64,000 nt of DNA from GWE2-51-13 sp942492825. Its GTDB lineage: Bacteria > Bacillota_I > Bacilli_A > Erysipelotrichales > Erysipelotrichaceae. How positions within the stretch are numbered: the stretch's first letter is position 1; every line of letters begins with the position of its first letter. Of this stretch, positions 41,784-50,787 are shown piece by piece. The notes beneath the pieces are model-generated. The model did no database searches and had not been told where the DNA came from. It saw only the letters and a list, made by a program, of their open reading frames with translations. Both the position numbers and the translations under genes were made by a program. Location: the NCBI GenBank assembly GCA_942492825.1, contig OW818635.1, forward strand, positions 806,001 to 870,000. The letters are read 5' to 3'.

Positions 41784-42971
41784 CTTTAACATTGCATTTT
41801 CATGTGCTTTCTTCCATCGATCCATCGCCTCCACCAACATCGCTTTCGGACAAGCAAGATTGAGACGTACGAAGTTTTCTCCGCCCTGTCCAAACCATGT
41901 GCCGTAATCGACCGCGATGCGTACTTCGTCGATGAAGAACTTGGCGATTTCATCGCAGGTCATTTGATAGGCGGAGACATCGATCCATAAGAGATAGGTT
42001 CCTTGAAGTTCATAAAACTTAAGTGATTTCAGTTCGCTTTCAATACGTCGGATACAATAATCGCGATTGGATCGAAGATGTTGGTTCAGTTCGTCCACAT
42101 ACCCTTCGCATTCCGTATACGCCGCATGCATGGCGGTTTCCCCCAAGACATTGATACTGTCATGGCGATTGACGAAAGCCCGTTGCGAAAACCGTGCCCG
42201 AAGACCAGAATTCGGGATAATCGCGTACGCGGTTTGAAATCCCGCGAGGTTAAAGGTTTTACTCGGCGATGCCAAGACGATACATCGATCCAAGGCTTCT
42301 TGACCTAAGGTGAGAAAAGAAACATGCGAATAAGGTTTGAAGACGATGTCCGCATGGATTTCGTCCACGATCATCGTCAGATCATGGCGTACGCAGATAT
42401 CGACGATCTTCAACAATTCATCACGTGTAAACACCCGACCGACCGGATTGTGGGGATTGCATAATAAGATGCATTTCGCATGCGGTAAGGAAGCTTTGAT
42501 TTCGAGGTCCTCGAAATCGATTTCGTAGCTGGAATCCGTTTTGCGTAAAGGATTGACGATCAACTCGCGCTGAAAGTCGGTAATGGATGGGAAAAACGGA
42601 TAGTACACCGGTGGTTGGACAATCACGCCATCTCCTGCTTCGCTAAGTGCTTGGATCGCATTGACCAAGCCCGGAACAACCCCTGGCGAATACACGACCC
42701 AAGACGGATCGACAAACGCCTGATGACGTCGAAGCATCCAAGATGAAACCGTAAGGCTGAAAGTTGGAGAAGGCATCGTATATCCGAAAACCCCTTCCTT
42801 AACTCGAGTGGAAATCGCGTCAATGATCGGCTGCGGAGTGACGAAGTCCATATCCGCGACCCAAAAGGGTAACACCTCATCGTTGGCCCCTTCAAACTTA
42901 TCCTTCAACATGTCCCATTTGATACTTGCGGTGTTTTTGCGACTAGGTAAGGTATCGAAATCGTAATGCAT
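41772..42971 (-). CDS. PLP-dependent C-S lyase/aminotransferase (PatB/MalY-like)
   Basis: A 399-residue fold-type I PLP enzyme. FWVADMDF near the N-terminus, GYTMPSPTF, PVYYPFF, CNPHNPVGRVF, DEIHADIV and the PLP lysine in SPSKTFNLAG match MalY/PatB cystathionine beta-lyases. These cleave C-S bonds of Cys derivatives and give pyruvate, ammonia and a thiol. The ATG at 42971 follows GGGGAAAG. It stands alone between terminators. Confidence 0.88.
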   Translation of the reverse strand: MHYDFDTLPSRKNTASIKWDMLKDKFEGANDEVLPFWVADMDFVTPQPIIDAISTRVKEGVFGYTMPSPTFSLTVSSWMLRRHQAFVDPSWVVYSPGVVPGLVNAIQALSEAGDGVIVQPPVYYPFFPSITDFQRELIVNPLRKTDSSYEIDFEDLEIKASLPHAKCILLCNPHNPVGRVFTRDELLKIVDICVRHDLTMIVDEIHADIVFKPYSHVSFLTLGQEALDRCIVLASPSKTFNLAGFQTAYAIIPNSGLRARFSQRAFVNRHDSINVLGETAMHAAYTECEGYVDELNQHLRSNRDYCIRRIESELKSLKFYELQGTYLLWIDVSAYQMTCDEIAKFFIDEVRIAVDYGTWFGQGGENFVRLNLACPKAMLVEAMDRWKKAHENAMLKNVK

Positions 42972-43051
42972 CTTCTTTCCCCTTTCGAACAATATTTCGT
43001 TAAGTTTCTCACTCTACCGCATGAATGTCAATGCGAAAAACATAAATTGTT

Positions 43052-43079
43052 AAACCGACCGAATTCGTTCGGTCGGTTT
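43052..43079. terminator. Strong hairpin terminator after the TetR gene
   Basis: AAACCGACCGAA (43052-43063) pairs perfectly with TTCGGTCGGTTT (43068-43079) around TTCG. It follows the TetR stop at 43083 by 3 bases. The T-run is short (TTTAAC on the minus strand). Confidence 0.7.
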
Positions 43080-43082
43080 GTG

Positions 43083-43691
43083 TTATCGCATATTGTTTTT
43101 CAGATACGCCGGGATGCTTTGAGCGAAGAAATGGACGAAGGTTTCTTTGAACGACTGATCTTGGATATCGACAAGCCCCAAGGAATATTGGATCGCCATC
43201 CCATCCAATGCGGCGATAAGAATCGTCGCCAAGGTTTTTTGGTAGATGGGATTCTTGATCCCAAACGCGTAGAAATACATTTCCGCGACGCGAAGCGTAA
43301 TGTTTTCGTAGTCTTGCTTATATTTCTCTTTGATCACTCCACCTTTGGATAAGGCATAGGCGGACAATAGTACCAACAAGCGTTGTTCGACCGTTTTCGA
43401 CATACGCAACATCACGCGGTTACTGATCTCTTCCAACATCTCGTCTTGTGTTTTTAAGCGTGCGTCTTCGGTTTTCTCCGATAACTTATGTACGAAATAC
43501 GTGGATTCCTTGACCGCGTCATAGAAAAGATCGTCCTTATTCTTATAGTGATGGTAAATCGCACCGGTCGTCAATCCGGCTTCGGCTGCGATTTCACGCA
43601 TGCTTGCCTTTTCAAATCCGACCGTGGCGAAGACATGGATCGCCGCTTGGAGGATGTGTTGCTTGCGTTTGTTTATCGGTTCTTGGCTCAT
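43083..43691 (-). CDS. TetR-family transcriptional regulator
   Basis: A 202-residue regulator with an N-terminal TetR HTH (about 10-55: AIHVFATVGFEKASMREIA, GLTTGAIYHHYKNKDDLF) and a helical ligand domain. The ATG at 43691 has GAGG. It is divergent from the hypB operon, and a palindrome with TetR-like length lies over that promoter, so it likely represses hypB-hypA and its companions. The ligand is unknown. Confidence 0.88.
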   Translation of the reverse strand: MSQEPINKRKQHILQAAIHVFATVGFEKASMREIAAEAGLTTGAIYHHYKNKDDLFYDAVKESTYFVHKLSEKTEDARLKTQDEMLEEISNRVMLRMSKTVEQRLLVLLSAYALSKGGVIKEKYKQDYENITLRVAEMYFYAFGIKNPIYQKTLATILIAALDGMAIQYSLGLVDIQDQSFKETFVHFFAQSIPAYLKNNMR

Positions 43692-43759
43692 GGTTACCTC
43701 GATCTGTGTCAATATAATCAACTTCGGATACATTATACAACAAATTCACAAAACATGGA

Positions 43760-43788
43760 TTGCAACATAACAATCGTTATGTTATTCT
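43760..43788 (+). promoter_or_regulatory. Promoter of the hypB operon
   Basis: TTGCAA (43760-43765) and TATTCT (43783-43788) with a 17-base spacer, 35 bases before the hypB ATG. Confidence 0.5.
43764..43783. promoter_or_regulatory. 20-bp palindrome, probable TetR operator
   Basis: AACATAAC and GTTATGTT are perfect inverted repeats around AATC, filling the spacer between the -35 and -10 of the hypB promoter. Position fits repression by the divergent TetR protein. Confidence 0.65.
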
Positions 43789-43823
43789 AATCACAAAGGT
43801 AAACCCTTTCAGCGAGGAATGTT

Positions 43824-44492
43824 ATGAACCCGTTTAAAACGATTACGATCCAACAGAGTGTATTTGCGAATAACGACAAGCAAGCCGACGAATTACGGAA
43901 AGATTTGAAGAACGATAAGGTCTTTTTACTAAACCTGATGGCCTCCCCGGGAGCGGGTAAAACCACGACCTTGACGCAGACCATCAATCATCTCAAAGAT
44001 CAACTCAAGATCGGCGTCATGGAAGCCGACATCGATTCGGATGTGGACGCGCAAACCATCAGTCAGACCGGCGTGAAAGTCATCCAACTCCATACCGGTG
44101 GGATGTGTCATCTGGATGCGGACATGACCCGTCAAGGACTCAATGAGTTGGGTACATCCGAACTGGATTTGGTGATCTTGGAGAATGTCGGAAACTTGGT
44201 TTGTCCGGCGGAATTCGATACCGGTTCGGTCAAAAACGCGATGATTCTGAGCGTTCCCGAAGGCGATGACAAGCCGTTGAAGTATCCCTTGATGTTTACC
44301 ATCTGCGATGTCCTGTTGATCAATAAGATCGACGTACTTAATGTGTTTGATTTCTCGCTGGAAAAAGTTAAAGAACGTGCGTTAAAACTGAACCCGAACA
44401 TCCAAATTATTCCGATCAGCGCGCGTACCGGCGAAGGCATCGAATTGTTTGCGCAGTGGCTTAAACAAGAAACCTTGAAATGGAAGGATTAA
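43824..44492 (+). CDS. hypB: HypB-type nickel-insertion GTPase
   Basis: A 222-residue GTPase of the G3E class that helps load nickel into metalloenzymes. LNLMASPGAGKTTTL is the Walker A, EADIDSDVDAQ the switch region, HTGGMCHLDADM holds the metal-binding Cys/His of HypB, and INKID gives guanine specificity. The His-rich N-terminus of some HypB proteins is absent. It is the first gene of an operon ending in hypA, but no hydrogenase or urease genes are in the window. Confidence 0.93.
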   Translation: MNPFKTITIQQSVFANNDKQADELRKDLKNDKVFLLNLMASPGAGKTTTLTQTINHLKDQLKIGVMEADIDSDVDAQTISQTGVKVIQLHTGGMCHLDADMTRQGLNELGTSELDLVILENVGNLVCPAEFDTGSVKNAMILSVPEGDDKPLKYPLMFTICDVLLINKIDVLNVFDFSLEKVKERALKLNPNIQIIPISARTGEGIELFAQWLKQETLKWKD

Positions 44493-44495
44493 CCC

Positions 44496-47186
44496 ATGAG
44501 TGAAATGACCGTCAAATTGAAAGTTCTGGAGTTCGCCAACAAAGTCTCGGGAAAGAAACTCGGCACGAAAGCCGCTTTCTCGACGGATGATCCGCGTTAT
44601 TACATTTTAGAACCCGTTGTTACCGATGAGATGGCCGAAGTTGCTTTGGGCATGGTCATGCGTAAACCTTTGTCGATCGATGAGATCCAAGCCAATTGTA
44701 AGAAACCGAGAGAGATTGTTAGTGAAGCCTGTTATAAGTTAGCCGATGTCGGCGTATGTTTCGTCAATGAAATCGACGGTGTCGATAAGTTCTGGTATGA
44801 CACCTGGGTTCCGGGCATCATGGAAATGATGAACAACAAGCGCGAATACGTTGAAAAATACCCTCAGATTGCCAAAGCCTTCGAACATTACGGACGGGTC
44901 GTCGGACCGATGAGCGTCGGGAAATTCCCGATGGGTGTGGGCGTCATGCGGGTCATTCCGATTGCCACCGCGGTTCAAGGTGAATCCAAAAAAGCCTCTT
45001 ATGAAGATGTCACGCGTTATCTCAACGAAAATACGATCTTTACGGTGTCCGATTGTTCCTGCCGTACTTCGCGCGAAGCTTTGGGCGAAGGTTGCGGTCA
45101 CTTGAAGGAAGACATGTGCATTCAGATGGGACATGCGGCCGAGTACTATATCCGGACCGGACGTGGACGTCAGATCACCCGTGAAGAAGCGTTTGCGATT
45201 ATCGAAAAAGCCGAAGCGAACGGATTGATGCATCAGATCCCCAACTTCGACGGTGTCGGACATACCCATGCGATTTGTAACTGTTGCGGATGTTCCTGCT
45301 ATGCGATGCGTATCGCTCAGATGTTCGGAAACAGTGATATGGTTCGTTCCAATTACGTGGCGAAAGTCGATGCGGACAAATGTGTCGCGTGCGGCCAATG
45401 TGTCGAAAACTGTCCGACCAATGCGGTCAAACTTGGTACCAAGTTGGATATGGTTAAGCCGATCAAAATCCAACCGATGAAAAACCCGCGAGCCGAAAAA
45501 TGGGGACCGGAAGATTTCAATCCGGATTATCGTATCAATCGTAAGAATGTCGTGGAAAAGACCGGTACGGCCCCGTGTAAGACGGAATGTCCGGCACATA
45601 TCGCGATCCAAGGATATATCCATCTGGCAAGCCAAGGTAAATACATGGAAGCTTTGGAACTAATCAAACATGAAAACCCCTTCCCTGCCGTTTGCGGAAG
45701 AATCTGTCCGCATTTCTGTGAGTCTGAATGTACACGGTGTGCCTTGGACAACGCGGTTGCGATCGACGAAATCAAGAAATTCATTGCGGACCAAGAATTA
45801 CATTCCGAAAAGCGTTACTTACCGCGCATCAAACATAACTATGGCAAGAAGATCGCCGTCATCGGCGCCGGTCCGGCCGGACTATCTTGTGCGTATTATC
45901 TTGCGATCGACGGATATCAAGTCACGGTCTTCGAAAAGGAAAACAAACTCGGCGGGATGTTGACGCTGGGGATACCGAACTTCCGCTTACAGAAAGACGT
46001 GGTCAACGCGGAAATCGAGATCTTACGTGCGATCGGCGTCGAGTTTAAGACCGGTGTGGAAGTCGGAAAAGACATCAGTCTTTCTCAACTTCGTAACCAA
46101 GGATACAAAGCATTCTACGTCGCGATCGGTGCCCAGAGCGGACGGAAATTAAACATCGAAGGCGAAGATGCGCAAAACGTGATCTCCGGCGTTGATTTTC
46201 TGAAGAGTGTCAGCTTAGACCAGGCGCCGAAACTAGGCGGAAAAGTCGTCGTCATCGGGGGCGGAAACGTCGCGATCGACGTCGCCCGGACCGCGGTACG
46301 GTTGGATGCCTCCAGCGTCAACTTGTACTGCTTGGAAAGCCGTGAAGCGATGCCGGCGTTGGAAGAAGAGATCGATGAAGCCTTGCACGAAAACATCTTC
46401 ATTAATAATGGTTGGGGACCCAAGCGTATCCTGAGTGAAAACGGGAAAGTCATCGGGGTCGAGTTTAAGAAATGTTTACGGACTTTGGATGAAAACAAAA
46501 AGTTCGCTCCGTTGTACGACGAAAACGACGTGATCCGCGTTGATGCGGACGCGGTCTTGATTTCGGTCGGTCAGTCCATCCAATGGGGTGGCTTGTTGGT
46601 GGAATCCGCAGCATCCCTCAATCCGAATCAAACCTTGATCGCGGATGCGGTTACTTACCAAAGCGGACAACCGGATGTCTTTACCGGCGGGGATTGTTAT
46701 ACGGGACCGCGCTTTGCGATCGATGCGATCGCAGCCGGGAAACAAGGTGCGATTTCGATCCACCGTTATGTCCAACCGGGTCAAAGTCTGGTCTTCGGCC
46801 GCGATCGTCGTGCTTACGTTGCGGTCGATAAAGACAACTTGGATCTCAATAGCTACGACCGTACTCCCCGTCAATCCATCACCCATAAAACATCGAATGT
46901 CGATCGTTTCGGTGATGACCGGATGACCTTTACGGAAGAACAAATGATCCGTGAAACCAAACGTTGTTTGGGTTGCGGTGTGGCGAGAGTCGAAGAATAT
47001 ATGTGTGTCGGGTGCGGACAATGTACGACCAAATGTAAGTTCGATGCGATTCATTTGGAACGGGTCTATGACGAAACCGGTGCCAAGTTTGAAGATGTGA
47101 AGCCCTTGGTCATCAAGAACATCATCAAGCGTGAATTCAAAATCCTCGGAAACAGTATCAAGAATACCTTCCAGAAAGAGGATTGA
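44496..47186 (+). CDS. Large Fe-S/FAD oxidoreductase (GltD-like core, extra N- and C-terminal Fe-S domains)
   Basis: An 896-residue protein. Residues about 1-290 are a Cys-rich domain (C187, C189, C200, C208 and CNCCGCSC at 261-268). A 4Fe-4S ferredoxin motif CVACGQCVENCP lies at 296-307. A GltD/NfnB-like module follows: APCKTECPAH (about 359-368), CGRICPHFCESECTRC (400-415), FAD motif VIGAGPAGLSCA near 455, NAD(P) motif VVVIGGGNVAID and VFTGGDC. The C-terminus adds CLGC and CVGCGQCTTKCKF. It would pass electrons between NAD(P)H and an unknown partner, possibly by bifurcation. It lies between hypB and hypA, 3 bases from hypB. Confidence 0.85.
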   Translation: MSEMTVKLKVLEFANKVSGKKLGTKAAFSTDDPRYYILEPVVTDEMAEVALGMVMRKPLSIDEIQANCKKPREIVSEACYKLADVGVCFVNEIDGVDKFWYDTWVPGIMEMMNNKREYVEKYPQIAKAFEHYGRVVGPMSVGKFPMGVGVMRVIPIATAVQGESKKASYEDVTRYLNENTIFTVSDCSCRTSREALGEGCGHLKEDMCIQMGHAAEYYIRTGRGRQITREEAFAIIEKAEANGLMHQIPNFDGVGHTHAICNCCGCSCYAMRIAQMFGNSDMVRSNYVAKVDADKCVACGQCVENCPTNAVKLGTKLDMVKPIKIQPMKNPRAEKWGPEDFNPDYRINRKNVVEKTGTAPCKTECPAHIAIQGYIHLASQGKYMEALELIKHENPFPAVCGRICPHFCESECTRCALDNAVAIDEIKKFIADQELHSEKRYLPRIKHNYGKKIAVIGAGPAGLSCAYYLAIDGYQVTVFEKENKLGGMLTLGIPNFRLQKDVVNAEIEILRAIGVEFKTGVEVGKDISLSQLRNQGYKAFYVAIGAQSGRKLNIEGEDAQNVISGVDFLKSVSLDQAPKLGGKVVVIGGGNVAIDVARTAVRLDASSVNLYCLESREAMPALEEEIDEALHENIFINNGWGPKRILSENGKVIGVEFKKCLRTLDENKKFAPLYDENDVIRVDADAVLISVGQSIQWGGLLVESAASLNPNQTLIADAVTYQSGQPDVFTGGDCYTGPRFAIDAIAAGKQGAISIHRYVQPGQSLVFGRDRRAYVAVDKDNLDLNSYDRTPRQSITHKTSNVDRFGDDRMTFTEEQMIRETKRCLGCGVARVEEYMCVGCGQCTTKCKFDAIHLERVYDETGAKFEDVKPLVIKNIIKREFKILGNSIKNTFQKED

Positions 47187-47188
47187 TC

Positions 47189-47530
47189 ATGCATGAACTA
47201 AGCGTGGTCTTTGAGATCATCAAAGCCGTCGACAAAGTCGCCATCGAGAATCACTTAACGTTCGTGGAAAGCATCGTAGTGGAAGTCGGCGAAGTCTCGA
47301 CCATCGTCCCGCATTATCTCCAAGAGTGCTTCCCGGCGGCGATCGACAATACCCCGTACGCAGATACGAAGTTAATCATCGAAGTCATCAAAGGGGTCGG
47401 GAAATGCCGCCACTGCGGTACCGTCTACGATATCCTTCCCAACGAAGGTTTCTGTCCGACATGTAAAACAAAAGACTGGGAGTGTTTATCGGGGCGAGAA
47501 TTCAATATCAAGGAGATTGTTGCGTACTAG
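47189..47530 (+). CDS. hypA: HypA-type nickel metallochaperone
   Basis: A 113-residue protein starting MHELS; the N-terminal Met-His pair binds nickel in HypA. A zinc ribbon of two Cys pairs, CRHCG and CPTC, is present in the C-terminal half, with the C-terminal helix/strand NIKEIVAY. The ATG at 47189 has GAGG and lies 2 bases past the flavoprotein stop. It works with HypB to insert nickel, but the target enzyme must be encoded elsewhere. Confidence 0.93.
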   Translation: MHELSVVFEIIKAVDKVAIENHLTFVESIVVEVGEVSTIVPHYLQECFPAAIDNTPYADTKLIIEVIKGVGKCRHCGTVYDILPNEGFCPTCKTKDWECLSGREFNIKEIVAY

Positions 47531-47551
47531 CAACAATAAGGGAGAAAGATC

Positions 47552-48538
47552 ATGTTTCAATTCAATCTCGCGGAAGGAGCGACCCTCTTTTCCGGTCTAA
47601 GCGTTTGGTTTGCGGTGTTCGCAGCGCTGTATCTGTTCAACGAAGTCACACGTCGCTTTAAATGGTTAGGATTCTTCGCCTTTTTCATTCTACCCATCAT
47701 TCTTACCTTTGTCTGGTTTACTGTCATGAAGGATCAGACCTATACCGATTGGTTCCACTTGGCGAAAGTCTACTCTTCGACGGCCGGATGTATCGGTTTC
47801 TGGTTGATCCGTCACTACGAAAAGAAAGATAAAACAGGCAAAGTTCTTTGGAAGTTATCCGATAAAAAGTGGATGTTGGTGTTTCCCGCATTGATCCTTG
47901 CGATCAACATCCTGGAAGCCGTCGCCCGTGATTTCCAAGTCGCCAATCTCTATTGGCTAATCAACTCCGGACCGGTCGAAGGCGAAGCGGTGGGAATCCT
48001 TGGCGGACCTTGGAACATCGCCAACGGTATCGCCGGGTTACTGAACGTGATTACGATCACCGGTTGGTTTGGGATCGTCATTCGCAAACAAACCAAACAT
48101 GACAAAAGCAAAGACATGTTATGGCCGGATATGTTGTGGTTCTGGATCTTGGCTTACGACCTCTGGAACTTCGCCTACACCTACAATTGCATCCCGAGTC
48201 ACTCGTGGTATGCGGGATTGGCTCTGTTGATTGCGCCGACTTTGTGCGCGTTTACCTTAGGCAAAGGCGCATGGCTTCAACACCGTGCCCAAACGCTGGC
48301 GATCTGGTGTATGTTTGCCCAGACCTTCCCAATGTTTCAGGATGCAGGCAAATACATGGTGACTTCCACGTACAATCCAACCATCTACAATCTTGTCAGC
48401 GGTCTAGCATTAGCAGTTAACCTTGCGGTATTTGTCTATATGATTTGGAAGATTCAGAAGACGAAGCGGAATCCGTACAAAGCAGAACTTTATACGGATA
48501 TGAACGAATACAAACAAATCAAAGCGTTGGCAGAATAA
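47552..48538 (+). CDS. Polytopic membrane protein of the hypAB operon, 328 aa
   Basis: A hydrophobic protein with about nine predicted membrane segments, several rich in Trp, a soluble loop near 90-110 (YEKKDKTGKVLWKLSDKK) and a polar C-terminal tail. It resembles the group annotated DUF5692 as I recall it; this is not verified. GGGAGAAAG precedes the ATG, and it ends at a strong terminator, so it belongs to the hypB-flavoprotein-hypA unit. A role in transport or as membrane partner of the flavoprotein is possible. Confidence 0.65.
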   Translation: MFQFNLAEGATLFSGLSVWFAVFAALYLFNEVTRRFKWLGFFAFFILPIILTFVWFTVMKDQTYTDWFHLAKVYSSTAGCIGFWLIRHYEKKDKTGKVLWKLSDKKWMLVFPALILAINILEAVARDFQVANLYWLINSGPVEGEAVGILGGPWNIANGIAGLLNVITITGWFGIVIRKQTKHDKSKDMLWPDMLWFWILAYDLWNFAYTYNCIPSHSWYAGLALLIAPTLCAFTLGKGAWLQHRAQTLAIWCMFAQTFPMFQDAGKYMVTSTYNPTIYNLVSGLALAVNLAVFVYMIWKIQKTKRNPYKAELYTDMNEYKQIKALAE

Positions 48539-48550
48539 CGCAAGCAAAAC

Positions 48551-48586
48551 AAAACCAGATCTGTTTTCCTGATCTGGTTTTTTCAT
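48551..48586. terminator. Terminator of the hypBA operon
   Basis: AAAACCAGATC pairs with GATCTGGTTTT around a 9-base loop, followed by more T. It can also serve the convergent gene ending at 48594. Confidence 0.85.
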
Positions 48587-48593
48587 AGAGATT

Positions 48594-49037
48594 CTAGAGC
48601 GCAAAGAAGTAACTATCCAATAAATAAACGATGTTATATCGTAATGCTTCTTTCTCTAGATATGCCTTTATCTCTTCGCTTGTACGTTTCTGAGCACGAA
48701 ACTCCTCCAACAAGATTCCGAACTCTGCCTTTTGATTAGCGTCCCAAAAGGTCTTAAAATAGCCCGAGACATGTTGGTAGGCATTGATGGCGGTTCCCGC
48801 ATCCGGTTGAATTAACAGCGCTTTATCGACATAGTCATAAAACTCAGTAAACGGTGTCTTTGATTTATCCTTCAGTAAACTTCGAATCTCGTTATAGTTC
48901 GTTTGGCTATGTTCAAGGACACTGTATTTGTAGCGTGCCCATTCCTGTTCCAAATCCCTTGTTTTCCCTTCAACAAGCAGCCGTTCGCGCAGTTTAGCGC
49001 GATCTTCGACACCTAGATAAGCGCATTGTGTTTTCAT
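48594..49037 (-). CDS. DUF1722 (YbgA-like) family protein
   Basis: A 147-residue helical protein. The pattern WARYKYSVLEHSQTNYNEI, then AYQHVSGYFKTFW and YLLDSYFFAL at the end, is that of DUF1722/YbgA, often fused to DUF523 or linked to photolyases. Here it is a stand-alone domain. It follows the nucleotidase gene by 3 bases and is likely co-transcribed. Biochemical function unknown. Confidence 0.78.
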   Translation of the reverse strand: MKTQCAYLGVEDRAKLRERLLVEGKTRDLEQEWARYKYSVLEHSQTNYNEIRSLLKDKSKTPFTEFYDYVDKALLIQPDAGTAINAYQHVSGYFKTFWDANQKAEFGILLEEFRAQKRTSEEIKAYLEKEALRYNIVYLLDSYFFAL

Positions 49038-49040
49038 GCA

Positions 49041-50441
49041 TTACCCTCGTTTACCCGCAGTGATTCTACGGGATTGTTTCGCGGAAATAATCAGGATGTC
49101 ATCATTTAAATTACGTTCCAATAGATCGCGGATGTATCCCGAAAAGTAGATTGAATCACCATCCGGATAGGCTAACGACGGATACCCCGATCCACGTTGG
49201 AGATAATCATTGGCCATGATTGTGTATTCTTTCTGAGAATCAAGTTCGATTCCGTCCACATAAATCGTTAACGGATCCGTTTGGATCTGGACATTTGAAC
49301 TGAAAGCAAGCGCTCCGATATTGGTTCCGCGAAAGCCCGGACCGCGTCCGTTGCGATGAATATAGTCCTGATCCAAACTCAGTCTCAATGCTTCCAGTAC
49401 GTTTATACCTTTGACTTTGATCAAGGTCGGATTTAGCGGTGAGGGCGAGGTTTCCAAGAGTTTCATCTTACTGATCTCGCCACTTAACGCATGGTTGACG
49501 ATTCCGTGGTTGATCAGTGCGAAATCACAGGGTTGTTCTTTGCGTAAAGCATCGCAGATGAAGTTTGCGAGTTCGCTCTCCTGGGAAACGGAGTGATTCA
49601 ATGATTCGATCGTAAACAATGTTTGACTTAAGTTGGTGATGGCGATTTCGGTTTGTTTCTTGATCAACGCCATCGTTTCGAAATGTTCCGTAAATAGATT
49701 CGGAATACTCGTACCGACCGCTTCGATGATTTTATCTTCCTCAATAACAAGCTCCAGTTTTCCGATGAGATTGCCATATTCACCTGCTTGATGGATAAAG
49801 GTGTTCCGTACTTTATGCGGCTCGTTCATGACCGTATGGGAGTGTCCCCCGATAATGACGTCGATTCCGTCGATTTCACGTGCCAAACGTTGATCTGTGT
49901 GATTGCCTTGATGACTTAAGAGAATTACGAAGTCATACTTCCCTTTCATCAATTCCATTTCGGTTTTGATCAAGGGAATCGGATCCTGGACATGGAGATT
50001 TTCCATATTGAAGAAGACATTGTATTTCCCGGCACTTTCCACACCATAGTACGGAGAGACACCGATGATCAAAAACCGATATCCAGACTTTTCCAAGATA
50101 ACGCTCTTTTGGATGTTTCTTAGATTGGTTCCATCCAACTTTGTGAGATTGACCGATAAGAGTGGAACCTTGTCCTCTCCCATCGCCTCTACGGCTTCGA
50201 TTCCGCTGAATCCTTCGTTGTTTCCGATGCAAAGGGCATCATAACCCGCATGACCTAAAAGCGCCTTACCAGCCCTTCCTTGCGTTCCGTTGATCATGGT
50301 ACTCTTGAAGTCACAGAAGTCTCCCGCATCCAATAAGAAGTCGTTTTCGGTTTTATTTGCGTTAAGATACGTGACGATCGACGCAAAGCGTTCGATGTTA
50401 CTATGGATGTCATTGGTATGGTAGATGGTGATGGATTTCAT
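49041..50441 (-). CDS. 5'-nucleotidase/cyclic phosphodiesterase-like metallophosphatase
   Basis: A 466-residue protein of the UshA/CpdB type: calcineurin-like phosphatase domain about 1-240 (HTNDIHS, DAGDF, ILLSHQGN, GGHSHT) and a 5'-nucleotidase C-terminal domain (NHGIV, SPSPLNPTLIKVKG). Two points are odd. There is no signal peptide, so it is cytoplasmic, whereas UshA is exported. The GNHE motif reads GNNE, so the catalytic His is Asn. The ATG at 50441 has GGAGG. It may be a specialised intracellular nucleotidase or have altered activity. Confidence 0.83.
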   Translation of the reverse strand: MKSITIYHTNDIHSNIERFASIVTYLNANKTENDFLLDAGDFCDFKSTMINGTQGRAGKALLGHAGYDALCIGNNEGFSGIEAVEAMGEDKVPLLSVNLTKLDGTNLRNIQKSVILEKSGYRFLIIGVSPYYGVESAGKYNVFFNMENLHVQDPIPLIKTEMELMKGKYDFVILLSHQGNHTDQRLAREIDGIDVIIGGHSHTVMNEPHKVRNTFIHQAGEYGNLIGKLELVIEEDKIIEAVGTSIPNLFTEHFETMALIKKQTEIAITNLSQTLFTIESLNHSVSQESELANFICDALRKEQPCDFALINHGIVNHALSGEISKMKLLETSPSPLNPTLIKVKGINVLEALRLSLDQDYIHRNGRGPGFRGTNIGALAFSSNVQIQTDPLTIYVDGIELDSQKEYTIMANDYLQRGSGYPSLAYPDGDSIYFSGYIRDLLERNLNDDILIISAKQSRRITAGKRG

Positions 50442-50787
50442 GCGGAACCTCCAAACTTTTCTATGAAAAACTATATCATGATTCTTCATAATCAACCAAA
50501 CGATTCCCGTAAAAGTATTGTTTCATTCTCTAGATAATTCTTCCTATGATCATATTTTGTTATATTCATTTCAACGGAATATCCACCAATATTTCGTCAT
50601 TATCAAAATTAGTCAATTTTAAGTATCGACTTCCGACATTCGTTTTCGTAGATATCGATCGAAAATCCGTTGAAACCTCCTGAAAATATATCTTGCCATT
50701 AACACACGAATCTTTTAAGGAAGTGATAGAATGAAGCATATATATGCAATGCGAAAAAAATCACGCATGACTGGAGGGTGGAATTTA
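50442..50787. other. Intergenic region between nucleotidase and PAS genes
   Basis: A divergent promoter region, AT-rich, without a convincing gene. A minus-strand TATAGT at a suitable distance from the nucleotidase start is present with only a weak -35. Just before 50788 there is an alternative in-frame ATG at 50731 with its own AAGGAAG. Confidence 0.45.

Noticed and set aside
44739..45635. 298-codon open frame antisense to the Fe-S flavoprotein
   Set aside because: It lies wholly inside a strongly conserved gene, has no ribosome binding site and its translation matches no family; it is an antisense shadow.
46476..47054. 192-codon antisense frame within the flavoprotein gene
   Set aside because: Same reasons: no start signals, no recognisable domain, overlaps conserved coding sequence.
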